Source: CAIWXH01 sp964555675 (GTDB taxonomy: Bacteria; Chloroflexota; Chloroflexia; Chloroflexales; Chloroflexaceae). From it: 8,245 nt of DNA. The notes under the pieces are model-generated. The model was not told where the DNA came from. It searched no databases and was given only the letters and a program-made list of their open reading frames with translations. The stretch spans positions 1-8,245 of the forward strand of contig CAZKTU010000273.1 of NCBI GenBank assembly GCA_964555675.1. Reading direction: 5' to 3'. Both the position numbers and the translations under genes were made by a program. Shown piece after piece: positions 1 to 6,855 of the stretch (position 1 is its first letter; every line of letters begins with the position of its first letter).

Positions 1-5
1 GGAGT

Positions 6-26
6 TGGAGGGGCTTGGCCCCTCCA
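6..26. repeat. GC-rich perfect hairpin palindrome, possible dispersed repeat or terminator
   Basis: Positions 6-14 (TGGAGGGGC) and 18-26 (GCCCCTCCA) are perfect reverse complements around a 3-base loop, followed by a C-rich run at 30-36. The 9-bp stem could end transcription of whatever gene lies left of the window, although no T-tract follows it. It could also be a copy of the short GGAGGGG-type palindromes often scattered between genes in Chloroflexales; that link is from memory and was not checked. The dyad is read directly from the sequence; its function is unknown. Confidence 0.5.
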
Positions 27-84
27 GACCCCCCCGGCCCGTGCCTCTTGCGAAGTCATAACTCTGGGCCCTGACTGCGAGATG

Positions 85-90
85 TATACT
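85..90 (+). promoter_or_regulatory. Possible -10 box for the histidine kinase gene
   Basis: TATACT matches the sigma-70 -10 consensus at 5 of 6 bases and is the most AT-rich spot in the 261-base leader. No good -35 is present: the hexamer 17 bases upstream (62-67) is CTCTGG. The start site would fall near 97, giving a 5' leader of about 165 bases. An alternative pair, TTGCTG (116-121) and TACCCT (137-142) with a 15-base spacer, is no better. Weak call. Confidence 0.25.
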
Positions 91-91
91 G

Positions 92-117
92 AATGTGGCA
101 CGTCGTGGTCACACATT
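92..117. promoter_or_regulatory. Operator-like dyad downstream of the putative -10
   Basis: AATGTG (92-97) and CACATT (112-117) are exact reverse complements separated by 14 bases. They lie directly after the possible -10 at 85-90, so a bound regulator would cover the expected transcription start. A 6-bp half-site can occur by chance, and no regulator gene is adjacent. Confidence 0.25.
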
Positions 118-214
118 GCTGACCCGCCGGGCCGGCTACCCTGGTGCATGCCCGGGTCGATCTGCCGGCGCTCGTATGGCGCGCTCTGCACCCGGACACA
201 CCTGCTGCTCTAGG

Positions 215-238
215 TGGGGTAAGGCCTTCGGCTCCCCA
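215..238 (+). other. Leader hairpin before the histidine kinase start
   Basis: TGGGG (215-219) can pair with CCCCA (234-238), and bases inside (AGGCC and GGCT around a TTC loop) can extend the stem with one bulge. It ends 9 bases before the Shine-Dalgarno at 248-253, so it could affect ribosome access. No riboswitch class is recognised. Confidence 0.25.
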
Positions 239-247
239 TACGTCCGC

Positions 248-253
248 AGGAGG
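248..253 (+). promoter_or_regulatory. Shine-Dalgarno fixing the histidine kinase start
   Basis: A complete AGGAGG sits 8 bases before the ATG at 262. This is ideal spacing and the strongest ribosome binding site in the window, so the start at 262 is secure. Confidence 0.85.
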
Positions 254-261
254 TTGCCCTG

Positions 262-3200
262 ATGTCCGCTGTCGCACCCCGCCTGCTCGTCGTCGCCTCC
301 GCGTCCGACCTTCGGCTGACCCTGCCCCCGCTGCTCGCCCAAGCCGCCCGGTACGAGCTCATGCTGGCCGAGGGGGGCAAGCAGGCCATGGCCCTCTACC
401 GGGCCGAGCGCCCCGACTGTGTGTTGCTCGACGACCGCCTGCCCGAGGCCATGGCGCTGCTCGACGCCCTGCTGGCCCTGGGCGAGGCGCCTGTGGTGAT
501 GCTCACCGGCGCAGACGGCGACGACCTGGCCCTCGACGCCCTCGAGGCCGGGGCCCAGGAGTGTCTGCCCAGGGGCGCCCTCAGCCCCAGGCGTCTGCGC
601 CTGACCGTCGAGCGGGCCATTGCCGCGGCCCGCCTGGCCCGCCCGCGCGACTCGGACAGTCGCGATGCGACGGCCCTGAGCCAGGATGGCGATCGCTACG
701 TGGTGCGCGAGCAGTGGCTCGAACTGGCCATCGCCGCGGCCCAGCTCAACGCCTGGGAGTGGGATGTCGCCGCCTGCACCGTCACCTTCTCCGCGAGCGC
801 CTCGCCGACCTTCAACCTCCCGACGGGTCGGCAGACCTATAGCCTGGAGGAGGTGCGGGCGAGCGTGTACCCCCCCGACCTGGCCGAGTATGAGCGCGGC
901 GTGCTGGCGGCCCTCGAACTGGGCGGCATGTACCGGCTCCAGGTGCGCCTGCGCTCCGCGAGCGGGGGTCTGAGCTGGGTCGAGGTGCGCGGGCTGGTGC
1001 AGCACGACGAGGCCGGCCGGCCGGTGCGGGTGGTTGGGGTGACCCGCGAGATCCGCGCCGAAAAGCGGCGCGAGGCCGCCCAAGTCCTGCACAAGGCGAT
1101 CACACACACCCTCGGCCCGCAGCTCGATGTCGCGGCGACCACGCAGGCCCTCGCCGGGCTGCCGCTGCCCGCCCTGGCCGACCAGTGTGTCGTCAGCCTG
1201 CTCGACGACGCGGGCGCCCTGACCCCGGCCGCCGCCGCGGGCGCCGGGGTCGCTCAGACGCAGCCGCTTGACCTGGCGCTTACGACTCCGCTGGGCGACA
1301 CGCCCGCCCTGCTACGTGAGGTCGTGCGCAGCGGCACGTCGCGCATTCTGGCCGCCGTCCCGCCGCAGGCTACAGACGCTGGGCGGCCCGCCATCTGCTC
1401 GGCGCTGCTCGTGCCCCTCGCGGCCGAAGGCAAGCTGATCGGGGTGCTGCAGCTCGGGCTCACGACCGGCGAGCGGGCCTACGACGCCGACGACCTGGCC
1501 CTGGCCGAGGCCCTGGCGCGGCGCGGCGGCGAGGCGATCATGCAGGCCAGGCTCAGGGCGATCGCCGAGGCCGCCCAGTTGACCGCCGCCGAGACTCTGG
1601 CCCAACTCAACGCCATTGTCGAGGCCGCGCCGAGCGGGATCGCCTACCTCGACCGCGAGCTGCGCTACAGGCTGGCCAACCCGGCTTTTGCCGTCATCAA
1701 CGGCCGCACGCCCGCCGAGCACCTGGGGCGTACCCTCGCCGAGATTATCCCTGGTCTCGCCCGGCGGATCGAGCCCCTCGTGCGCCAGGTGCTTGCGACG
1801 GGCGAGGCGGCCCTCGACATGGAGCTGCGGGGGCTGCCCTGCCCGCGCGACGGGCTCGTCCACGACTGGCTGTTCAGCTGCTTCCCCGTCTCTGGGCCGA
1901 CGGGCGAGATCGCCGGCGTCGGCGTGATGCTCACCGACCTCACCCAGATCAAGGGCACCGAGGCCGCCCTGCGCGCCAGCGAGGAGCGCTTTCGCCTGCT
2001 CGCCGAGCACGCCCAGGATGTGATCTTTCGCTACAGGTTCGCGCCGACCCCCGTGCTGGAGTATATCAGCCCCGCGGTCGAGCGCATGACCGGCTACCCC
2101 CGCGAGGAGTTCTATACGAACGCCGCCCTGGGTCTGGGGCTGATCGCGCCCGAAGATCTGGCGCACGTGCGGCGCCCGTATATTGACCCGCCCGCCGAGA
2201 TCGAGCCCACGACGCTGCGCTGGCGGCGCAAAGATGGCGCGATCGGCTGGGCCGAGCTGCGCAGCTGGGTGGTCAAGGACGAGAGCGGCAGACCCGTGGC
2301 GGCCGAGGGCATCGCGCGCGACATCACTGCGAGCAAGGCGGCCGAGGAGGCCCTGCGCGAGAGCGAGCAGCGCTACAGAACCCTGTTCGAGACCATCCAT
2401 CAGGGCGTGGTCTACCACGACGCCGAGGGGCAGATTATTGTGGCCAACCCGGCCGCCATGCACATCCTGGGGGCCGAGCGCTTGCTCGGCCGCACGTCGT
2501 TCGAAGCCGAGTGGCAGACGATCCACGAAGACGGCAGCGAATTCCCGCCCGAGGATCACCCGGCGACCGTTGCGCTGCGCAGCGGGCAGGAGGTGCGCGA
2601 CGTCATCATGGGTGTGCTCCAGCAGCGGGGCGGGGTTTATCGCTGGATCTCGATCCAGGCCGTGCCCCAGTTCAGGCCGGGCGAGGCCAGGCCATCACAG
2701 GTCTATGTCGTGTTCGAGGATATCACCGAGCGGCGTCAGGCCCAGCAGGCCCTCGAGTACGAGCGCCAGCAGCTTGACGCGATTGTGCGCACGATGTACG
2801 AAGGGGTCCTCGCGCTTCACCCCGACGGCTCGGTGGCCATGATCAACAGCGCCGCAGAGGATCTGCTGGGCCTACAGCCGGCGAGCGACCCGCCGACGAT
2901 CGGCGCGTTGCGTGAAGAGAGCCTCTATGAGGCCTGTGACGCCGAGGGGCGGCCGCTCGGGCCCGAGCGCCAGCCGGCCCAGCGGGTGCTGCGCGGCCAG
3001 TCGTTCACCGGGTTCGAGCTCTACTTGCGGCCGAAGGGCGCATCCCGCGAGCGCTGGCTCACAGTTAGCGGCACGCCGGTGTACGACGAGCGCGGCGCGC
3101 TCATCCTCGGGGTGCTCACCGCCCAGGACATCACTCAGCGCAAGCATGACGAGGTGGCCGTGCGGGCCCACGCCGACGCCCTGAGCCGCGCCAACGCCGA

Positions 3201-4362
3201 GCTGACCCGCGCCCTCAAGCTCAAGGACGAGTTTCTCGCCATGATGAGCCACGAGCTGCGCACGCCGCTCAATGTGATCCTGGGCATCACCGAGGCCATG
3301 GTCGACGATCAGTACGGCCCGCTGAATGAGCGCCAGCGCCATGGCCTGACCGCCGTCGCCCAGAGCGGGCACCACCTGCTGACCATCCTCGCCGATATCC
3401 TCGACCTGGCCCGCATCGCCGCGGGCGCCGAGCGCCTGGATCCGCGGCGCGTCAATGTGGATCTGCTCTGCCGCTCGGCTGTACAGTTCGTCGAGGCCAA
3501 CGCCCGCCAGAAGGGCCTCAAGCTCTTGCGCAGCGTCGAGCAGGGGGTCGACGGGGTGCGGGCCGACGAGCGCCGCCTGACCCAGATCCTGATCAATCTG
3601 CTGGACAACGCGGTGAAGTTCACCCCCCAGGGCGGGACGGTTGGCCTGGAGGTGATCGCGGATCCCGGGCAGGAGCGCCTCGCCTTCGCGGTCTGGGACA
3701 CGGGCATCGGCATCGCCGCGGCCGACTTTGACCGGCTCTTCCAGCCCTTCACTCAGGTGGACGGGCGGCTCTCGCGGGCCTACGGCGGGGTCGGGCTGGG
3801 GCTCACCCTGGTGCGCCGGCTGGTCGAGCTGCACGGGGGCAGCATCAGTCTCGATAGCGCGCCCGGGAGGGGCAGCCGCTTCACGGTCAGCCTTCCCTGG
3901 TCCCCCGAGGATAACATAGCGCCGCGGGCGCTCGCGCCCCCTCCGCCCAGGCAAGCGTGGACGCGGCCTCCGCGGCTCGTGATCGCCGACGACCACGAGC
4001 TCACGCTCCAGTTCTACAGCGACCTGCTCAGCCGGCATGGCTGCTTTGTGGTGACGGCGCGCACCGGCGAGGAGGCTCAGGCGCGGGCGCGGACGAGCCG
4101 GCCCGACGTGGTGGTGCTCGATATCCAGATGCCGGGGGTAGACGGGCTCGAGGCGATCCGGCGGATCAGAGAGGACCCGGCTCTGGCCGCGACGCCGATT
4201 ATCGCCCTGACCGCCCTGACGATGCCGGGCGACCGCGAGCGCTGCCTCGCCGCAGGGGCCAGTCTCTATCTGGCCAAGCCGGTCGGCATCAGCTCGCTCC
4301 TGGCGTCGATTGGCGCGCTGATGCCCGCCGACGTCACAGAGGACGCGCCCCCTGCGGGCTGA
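262..4362 (+). CDS. Hybrid sensor histidine kinase (REC-PAS-GAF-4xPAS-HisKA-HATPase-REC), cytoplasmic
   Basis: This 1366-residue multidomain hybrid kinase has no signal peptide or membrane segment, so it should sense cytoplasmic signals. Domains by approximate residue: degenerate receiver 5-115; PAS 150-265 (PAS_3-like, WEWD); GAF 275-432; PAS 448-564, 574-693, 702-822 and 834-958; coiled linker 960-985; HisKA 985-1052; HATPase 1097-1213; C-terminal receiver 1238-1355. The H box is SHELRTPL with phospho-acceptor His997. The N box carries Asn1112 and Asn1116, G1 is DTGIGI (1146-1151) and G2 is GVGLGL (1176-1181). The last receiver is complete: Asp1243/Asp1244, phospho-acceptor Asp1287, Thr1317 and Lys1339. 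By family knowledge, ATP-dependent autophosphorylation at His997 would pass to Asp1287. The N-terminal receiver keeps Asp57 and Thr82 but has ASASD where the acidic pair belongs and Arg104 in place of lysine, so it is probably inactive. No cognate regulator, HPt or DNA-binding domain is present, so it looks like an orphan kinase. Confidence 0.95.
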   Translation: MSAVAPRLLVVASASDLRLTLPPLLAQAARYELMLAEGGKQAMALYRAERPDCVLLDDRLPEAMALLDALLALGEAPVVMLTGADGDDLALDALEAGAQECLPRGALSPRRLRLTVERAIAAARLARPRDSDSRDATALSQDGDRYVVREQWLELAIAAAQLNAWEWDVAACTVTFSASASPTFNLPTGRQTYSLEEVRASVYPPDLAEYERGVLAALELGGMYRLQVRLRSASGGLSWVEVRGLVQHDEAGRPVRVVGVTREIRAEKRREAAQVLHKAITHTLGPQLDVAATTQALAGLPLPALADQCVVSLLDDAGALTPAAAAGAGVAQTQPLDLALTTPLGDTPALLREVVRSGTSRILAAVPPQATDAGRPAICSALLVPLAAEGKLIGVLQLGLTTGERAYDADDLALAEALARRGGEAIMQARLRAIAEAAQLTAAETLAQLNAIVEAAPSGIAYLDRELRYRLANPAFAVINGRTPAEHLGRTLAEIIPGLARRIEPLVRQVLATGEAALDMELRGLPCPRDGLVHDWLFSCFPVSGPTGEIAGVGVMLTDLTQIKGTEAALRASEERFRLLAEHAQDVIFRYRFAPTPVLEYISPAVERMTGYPREEFYTNAALGLGLIAPEDLAHVRRPYIDPPAEIEPTTLRWRRKDGAIGWAELRSWVVKDESGRPVAAEGIARDITASKAAEEALRESEQRYRTLFETIHQGVVYHDAEGQIIVANPAAMHILGAERLLGRTSFEAEWQTIHEDGSEFPPEDHPATVALRSGQEVRDVIMGVLQQRGGVYRWISIQAVPQFRPGEARPSQVYVVFEDITERRQAQQALEYERQQLDAIVRTMYEGVLALHPDGSVAMINSAAEDLLGLQPASDPPTIGALREESLYEACDAEGRPLGPERQPAQRVLRGQSFTGFELYLRPKGASRERWLTVSGTPVYDERGALILGVLTAQDITQRKHDEVAVRAHADALSRANAELTRALKLKDEFLAMMSHELRTPLNVILGITEAMVDDQYGPLNERQRHGLTAVAQSGHHLLTILADILDLARIAAGAERLDPRRVNVDLLCRSAVQFVEANARQKGLKLLRSVEQGVDGVRADERRLTQILINLLDNAVKFTPQGGTVGLEVIADPGQERLAFAVWDTGIGIAAADFDRLFQPFTQVDGRLSRAYGGVGLGLTLVRRLVELHGGSISLDSAPGRGSRFTVSLPWSPEDNIAPRALAPPPPRQAWTRPPRLVIADDHELTLQFYSDLLSRHGCFVVTARTGEEAQARARTSRPDVVVLDIQMPGVDGLEAIRRIREDPALAATPIIALTALTMPGDRERCLAAGASLYLAKPVGISSLLASIGALMPADVTEDAPPAG

Positions 4363-4377
4363 GCGCGCGGCCGCGCT
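4362..4377 (+). terminator. GC-rich hairpin at the end of the kinase gene
   Basis: AGCGCG (4362-4367) pairs with CGCGCT (4372-4377) around a 4-base loop, beginning at the last base of the kinase stop codon. There is no U-tract, so an intrinsic terminator is not demonstrated. In GC-rich DNA such a stem can also arise by chance. Confidence 0.25.
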
Positions 4378-4385
4378 GGCTGCAC

Positions 4386-4413
4386 TTGCGGGCGTCCACG
4401 GGCTGAGTATCAT
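4386..4413 (+). promoter_or_regulatory. Weak promoter-like pair ahead of the FGGY kinase
   Basis: TTGCGG (4386-4391, 3 of 6 matches to the -35) and TATCAT (4408-4413, 5 of 6 matches to the -10) are separated by 16 bases. They would start RNA about 45 bases before the GGGGAG at 4453. The -35 is poor, and the kinase and sugar kinase genes could instead be co-transcribed across the 124-base gap. Confidence 0.25.
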
Positions 4414-4436
4414 GAGCATGAAGCCCCGTGAGTATC
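4397..4436 (+). repeat. Bulged hairpin plus direct repeat TGAGTATC in the intergenic gap
   Basis: CACGGGCT (4397-4404) pairs with AGCCCCGTG (4422-4430) with one bulged C, giving an 8-bp stem. The octamer TGAGTATC occurs at 4404-4411 and again at 4429-4436, 25 bases apart. The structure overlaps the weak promoter-like pair, so it could be a leader stem or a regulator site. No known motif is recognised. Confidence 0.3.
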
Positions 4437-4486
4437 GTCAAGTGTAGTAGCTGGGGAGCGTCACCATCAGCAACCCCGATCTCGCC

Positions 4487-5974
4487 TTGCCCCTGGTTTT
4501 GACCATCGATGTCGGCTCGTCCTCGGCCCGGGCGGCGCTCTTCGACGGGCGCGGCCAGGCCGTGCCCGGCTGTGTGTGCCAGGAGCGCTACAGCCTGAGC
4601 GTGTCCGCCGACGGTGTCGCCGAGGATGACCCCGACGCGGCGCTCGAGCGGGCCGCACGCTGTGTCGACGCGGTCCTGGCCCAGGCGGGCGCGCTCGCGA
4701 CGCAGATTGGCGCCGTGGCCGTCGCCACCATGGCCGCGACCCTGCTCGGGCTCGACGCCGCCGGGCGCCCGCTCACCCCGCTGCGCACCTACGCCGACAC
4801 CCGCGGCGCGCCCGACGCCGAAGCGCTGCGCCGCGACCTCGACGAGGCCGCGGTCCATGAACGCACCGGCTGCCTGCTGCGGGCGAGCTACTGGCCCGCC
4901 CAGCTCGCCTGGACTCGCCGCGTGCAGCCGCAGATCTGGGCGCGCGCGGCGCGTTGGGTGACCCTGGGCGAGTACCTCGAGCTGCGCCTGTTCGGGCGCT
5001 GCCGGCTGAGTCTCTCGGCGGCCTCGTGGAGCGGTTTGCTCGACCGGCGCGCCCTGGTTTGGGATGCGCCGCTGCTCGGGCTGCTGGGCCTCGAAGCGGG
5101 GCAGCTCTCGCCGCTGGTCGATGTGGACGAGCCGCTGGCGGGCCTGGCCGAGCCCTACGCCGCGCGCTGGCCGGCCTTACGGCAGACCCCGTGGTTCCCG
5201 GCCATTGGCGACGGCGCGGCGGCCAACATCGGCGGCGGCTGCACCAACCATCGGCGCATGGCCCTGACCATGGGCACGACGGGGGCGGTGCGGGTCGTGC
5301 AGCCCACGCCCGAGCGGGTGCCGCCCGGCCTCTGGTGCTACAGGGTCGATCGTCGCCAGGCCCTGGTCGGCGGGGCGACCAGCGAGGGCGGCAATGTCTA
5401 CGCCTGGCTGCGCCAGACCCTCAAGCTGGGCGACCCGGGCAGCCTCGAGCAGGCTCTGGCGGCCTACCCGCCCGATAGTCACGGGCTGACTGTGCTGCCC
5501 TTCCTGGCCGGCGAGCGCAGCCCGGGGTGGGCCGGCAATGTGCAAGCGACGATTCATGGGCTGACCCTGGCGACCACCCCTCTCGCCATCCTGCGGGCCA
5601 GCCTCGAGGCCGTGGCCTACCGCTTCGCCGTGATCGCGGGGCGCCTCTGCGCGCAGCCCGACTGCGACCACAGGCTGATCGCCAGCGGCGGGGCCCTGCT
5701 CGGCTCGCCCGCCTGGATGCAGATCTTCGCCGATGTGCTGGGGCGACCGGTGGTGGCCTCGGCCGAGAGCGAGACCACCAGCCGGGGCGTCGCGCTCCTG
5801 GCCCTGCGCAGCCTGGGGGCCCTGCCCTCGCTCGACGTCGCCGCCGCCGACGGGAAGGTGTACGAGCCCGATCCCGCCCTGCACGAGCGCTACCGCGAGG
5901 CGATCGCGCGCCAGGCCTGGCTCTACGAGCGGCTGATCGGGCCGGACGCCACCGCTGGGTCGCCGCCCGCGTAG
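4487..5974 (+). CDS. FGGY-family carbohydrate kinase, gluconokinase-like
   Basis: This is an ATP-dependent sugar or sugar-acid kinase of the FGGY/ASKHA fold. The gluconokinase-like assignment rests on general resemblance; xylulokinase or another FGGY substrate remains possible. Numbered from the TTG start (495 residues, normal for the family), the N-terminal phosphate loop is IDVGSSSARA with Asp8. The central GDGAAANIGGG contains Asp242, the expected catalytic base. The ADP-binding MGTTGA is at 262-267, LPFLAGERSPGW lies near 337-348, and the C-terminal ASGGALLGSP begins at 399. The protein should be cytoplasmic and, if a gluconokinase, would feed 6-phosphogluconate to the pentose phosphate pathway. 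The start is uncertain. No ATG or GTG lies between the in-frame stop at 4448-4450 and the conserved DVGSSS. TTG 4487 has no ribosome site at proper distance, whereas GGGGAG (4453-4458) is 7 bases before an in-frame ATC at 4466. It converges on the GNAT gene 90 bases downstream. Confidence 0.9.
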   Translation: MPLVLTIDVGSSSARAALFDGRGQAVPGCVCQERYSLSVSADGVAEDDPDAALERAARCVDAVLAQAGALATQIGAVAVATMAATLLGLDAAGRPLTPLRTYADTRGAPDAEALRRDLDEAAVHERTGCLLRASYWPAQLAWTRRVQPQIWARAARWVTLGEYLELRLFGRCRLSLSAASWSGLLDRRALVWDAPLLGLLGLEAGQLSPLVDVDEPLAGLAEPYAARWPALRQTPWFPAIGDGAAANIGGGCTNHRRMALTMGTTGAVRVVQPTPERVPPGLWCYRVDRRQALVGGATSEGGNVYAWLRQTLKLGDPGSLEQALAAYPPDSHGLTVLPFLAGERSPGWAGNVQATIHGLTLATTPLAILRASLEAVAYRFAVIAGRLCAQPDCDHRLIASGGALLGSPAWMQIFADVLGRPVVASAESETTSRGVALLALRSLGALPSLDVAAADGKVYEPDPALHERYREAIARQAWLYERLIGPDATAGSPPA

Positions 5975-5995
5975 TGGGTCACTTGGCGTGACCAC
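5974..5995. terminator. Hairpin between convergent genes, possible bidirectional terminator
   Basis: GGTCAC (5977-5982) and GTGACC (5988-5993) are exact reverse complements with a 5-base loop TTGGC. Allowing one bulged G, the stem extends to 8 bp over 5974-5995. It starts at the last base of the sugar kinase stop codon, in the 90-base gap facing the GNAT gene. No T-run flanks it on either strand, so termination is inferred from position and dyad. Confidence 0.4.
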
Positions 5996-6064
5996 GGCCA
6001 GTGACGGCACCGCCTGCGGCAAGCGACCCGGTAGTGCTCGCGGCGCTCGGGGGCGCGAAGCGCC

Positions 6065-6739
6065 TCAGCGGGCCTGCCTGATGTGGCGGGGCCTCGGGGT
6101 CGCCTCCCCGGCGTTATCGGCGAGGCGGGGGCGCTGTAGGGCCCAGAGGCGCAGCGAGCTCTCGGGGATGGGCAGCTCCTGGCGCACGACAAAGCCGTAG
6201 TGCTCGTAGAGCGGCACATTCTCGGGGGTCATGGTTTCGGTGTAGACCGTGAGCCCGCGGGCGTCGGCCTGCGCGAGAACCGGCTTGATCAGGGCCGAGG
6301 CCCGGCCCTTGCCCTGGGCCGTGGGCAGCACGCCGACGGTGCTCAGGTAGTAGTGGGGCTCGGGCGCGAAGCGCTTTTGCAGGGCCTCGAAGCGGCTGAA
6401 GATCGGCGCGGCGCGGGGGAGGGCGGCGAGGAACGGGCTGAAGACCAGGGTCAGCAGACTGGGGTTGAGCAGCCCGTCGAGGCGGGGCGGGGTCTGGTCG
6501 GGCGGGCTCCAGACGGCCACGCCCTCAAGGGGCGCGCCGACCCCAAGGGTCACCGAGCCCTCGATGAAGGTGGGGGCGAAGGCGCGGAAGGCCTGGCGCA
6601 CAAGGGCGGCGCGCCGGGTGGCGTCGGGGAATAGGTAGCGCCAGAGCGGATCGTTCACGAAGGCGCGGGCGAGCACCTCGGCCGCGGCCTCGGCGTCGGT
6701 CGGCTGGAGACGCCGTGCTGGTTGGTCAGTCGTGTGCAT
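6065..6739 (-). CDS. GNAT-family N-acetyltransferase
   Basis: The 224-residue product is a GCN5-related acetyltransferase, which moves an acetyl group from acetyl-CoA to an amine on a small molecule or protein. Acetyl-CoA motif A spans about residues 131-157, with strand LSTVGVLP followed by the pyrophosphate loop Q142-G-K-G-R-A and a helix. Motif B is NVPLYEHYGF (174-183), carrying the usual tyrosine near the acetyl transfer site. The N-terminal half (VLARAFVNDPLWRYLFPD) is typical of drug-type GNATs of about 200-220 residues, the broad group that includes puromycin acetyltransferase, but the substrate cannot be read from sequence. The ATG at 6739 is the best start, although no clear Shine-Dalgarno precedes it. 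A second ATG at 6747-6745 is out of frame. The gene is divergent from the short-chain dehydrogenase, and the shared 123-base gap carries twin operators. This suggests co-regulation, perhaps as a detoxification enzyme. Confidence 0.9.
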   Translation of the reverse strand: MHTTDQPARRLQPTDAEAAAEVLARAFVNDPLWRYLFPDATRRAALVRQAFRAFAPTFIEGSVTLGVGAPLEGVAVWSPPDQTPPRLDGLLNPSLLTLVFSPFLAALPRAAPIFSRFEALQKRFAPEPHYYLSTVGVLPTAQGKGRASALIKPVLAQADARGLTVYTETMTPENVPLYEHYGFVVRQELPIPESSLRLWALQRPRLADNAGEATPRPRHIRQAR

Positions 6740-6772
6740 AGGGTCATGGTACCACAGCGCGGCGCGCCTCTC

Positions 6773-6801
6773 TTGACAAGTGACCCGTGGTCATTTATTA
6801 T
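6773..6801 (+). promoter_or_regulatory. Near-consensus sigma-70 promoter for the dehydrogenase gene
   Basis: A perfect -35 TTGACA (6773-6778) is followed, after exactly 17 bases, by TATTAT (6796-6801), 5 of 6 matches to the -10. Transcription should begin near 6808, giving a leader of about 55 bases before the ATG at 6863. A promoter this strong in 70% GC DNA, with palindromes in its spacer and over its start, implies tight repression. Confidence 0.85.
6781..6793. promoter_or_regulatory. Operator 1, palindrome TGACC-N3-GGTCA
   Basis: TGACCCGTGGTCA is a perfect 5-bp inverted repeat around CGT, lying wholly between the -35 and -10 of the dehydrogenase promoter. With operator 2 it forms part of a 17-base direct repeat (6781-6797 and 6803-6819) that differs at one base. 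The architecture suits a dimeric helix-turn-helix repressor of the TetR kind. The binding protein is not identified. Confidence 0.8.
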
Positions 6802-6802
6802 A
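6797..6802 (-). promoter_or_regulatory. Minus-strand -10 (TATAAT) for the GNAT gene
   Basis: On the minus strand 6802-6797 reads TATAAT, a perfect -10. RNA would start near 6790 and reach the GNAT ATG at 6739 after about 50 bases. The -35 position (6825-6820) reads CTCGCT, a poor match, so the divergent promoter would be weaker or activator-assisted. It overlaps the plus-strand -10 and sits between the two operators. Confidence 0.45.
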
Positions 6803-6815
6803 TGACCCGCGGTCA
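6803..6815. promoter_or_regulatory. Operator 2, palindrome TGACC-N3-GGTCA
   Basis: TGACCCGCGGTCA is a second perfect inverted repeat, extending to ATGACC/GGTCAT at 6802-6816. Its centre (6809) is 22 bp from that of operator 1 (6787), about two helical turns, so two dimers could bind the same face of DNA. It covers the predicted plus-strand start site and lies in the -35/-10 spacer of the minus-strand promoter. Confidence 0.8.
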
Positions 6816-6848
6816 TTTAAGCGAGAGGCCCCTCGGGGGGGCGTATGC

Positions 6849-6855
6849 AGAGGAG
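6849..6855 (+). promoter_or_regulatory. Shine-Dalgarno choosing the dehydrogenase start at 6863
   Basis: AGAGGAG ends 7 bases before the ATG at 6863. An in-frame ATG at 6845 lies upstream of this site and would place the Shine-Dalgarno inside the coding region, so 6863 is preferred. Confidence 0.8.

Noticed and set aside
1..261. A gene or structured RNA in the left leader
   Set aside because: The open frames here are short, biased and without conserved features. Only the hairpin, possible promoter and dyad described above could be supported.
1312..2559. 415-codon open frame antisense to the GAF/PAS region
   Set aside because: It is a shadow of the real plus-strand gene; composition is biased, and no domain or ribosome site is visible.
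2872..4419. 515-codon open frame antisense to the kinase core
   Set aside because: It lies wholly opposite well-conserved HisKA, HATPase and receiver coding. Its product is low-complexity, rich in G, A, R, Q and H, with no recognisable domain. Long antisense frames are expected in 70% GC DNA.
5177..6022. 281-codon minus-strand frame opposite the sugar kinase
   Set aside because: It overlaps conserved FGGY motifs on the plus strand and has no recognisable protein features.
6200..6634. Plus-strand frame opposite the acetyltransferase
   Set aside because: The GNAT motifs are clear on the minus strand; this frame is glycine-rich with no domain.
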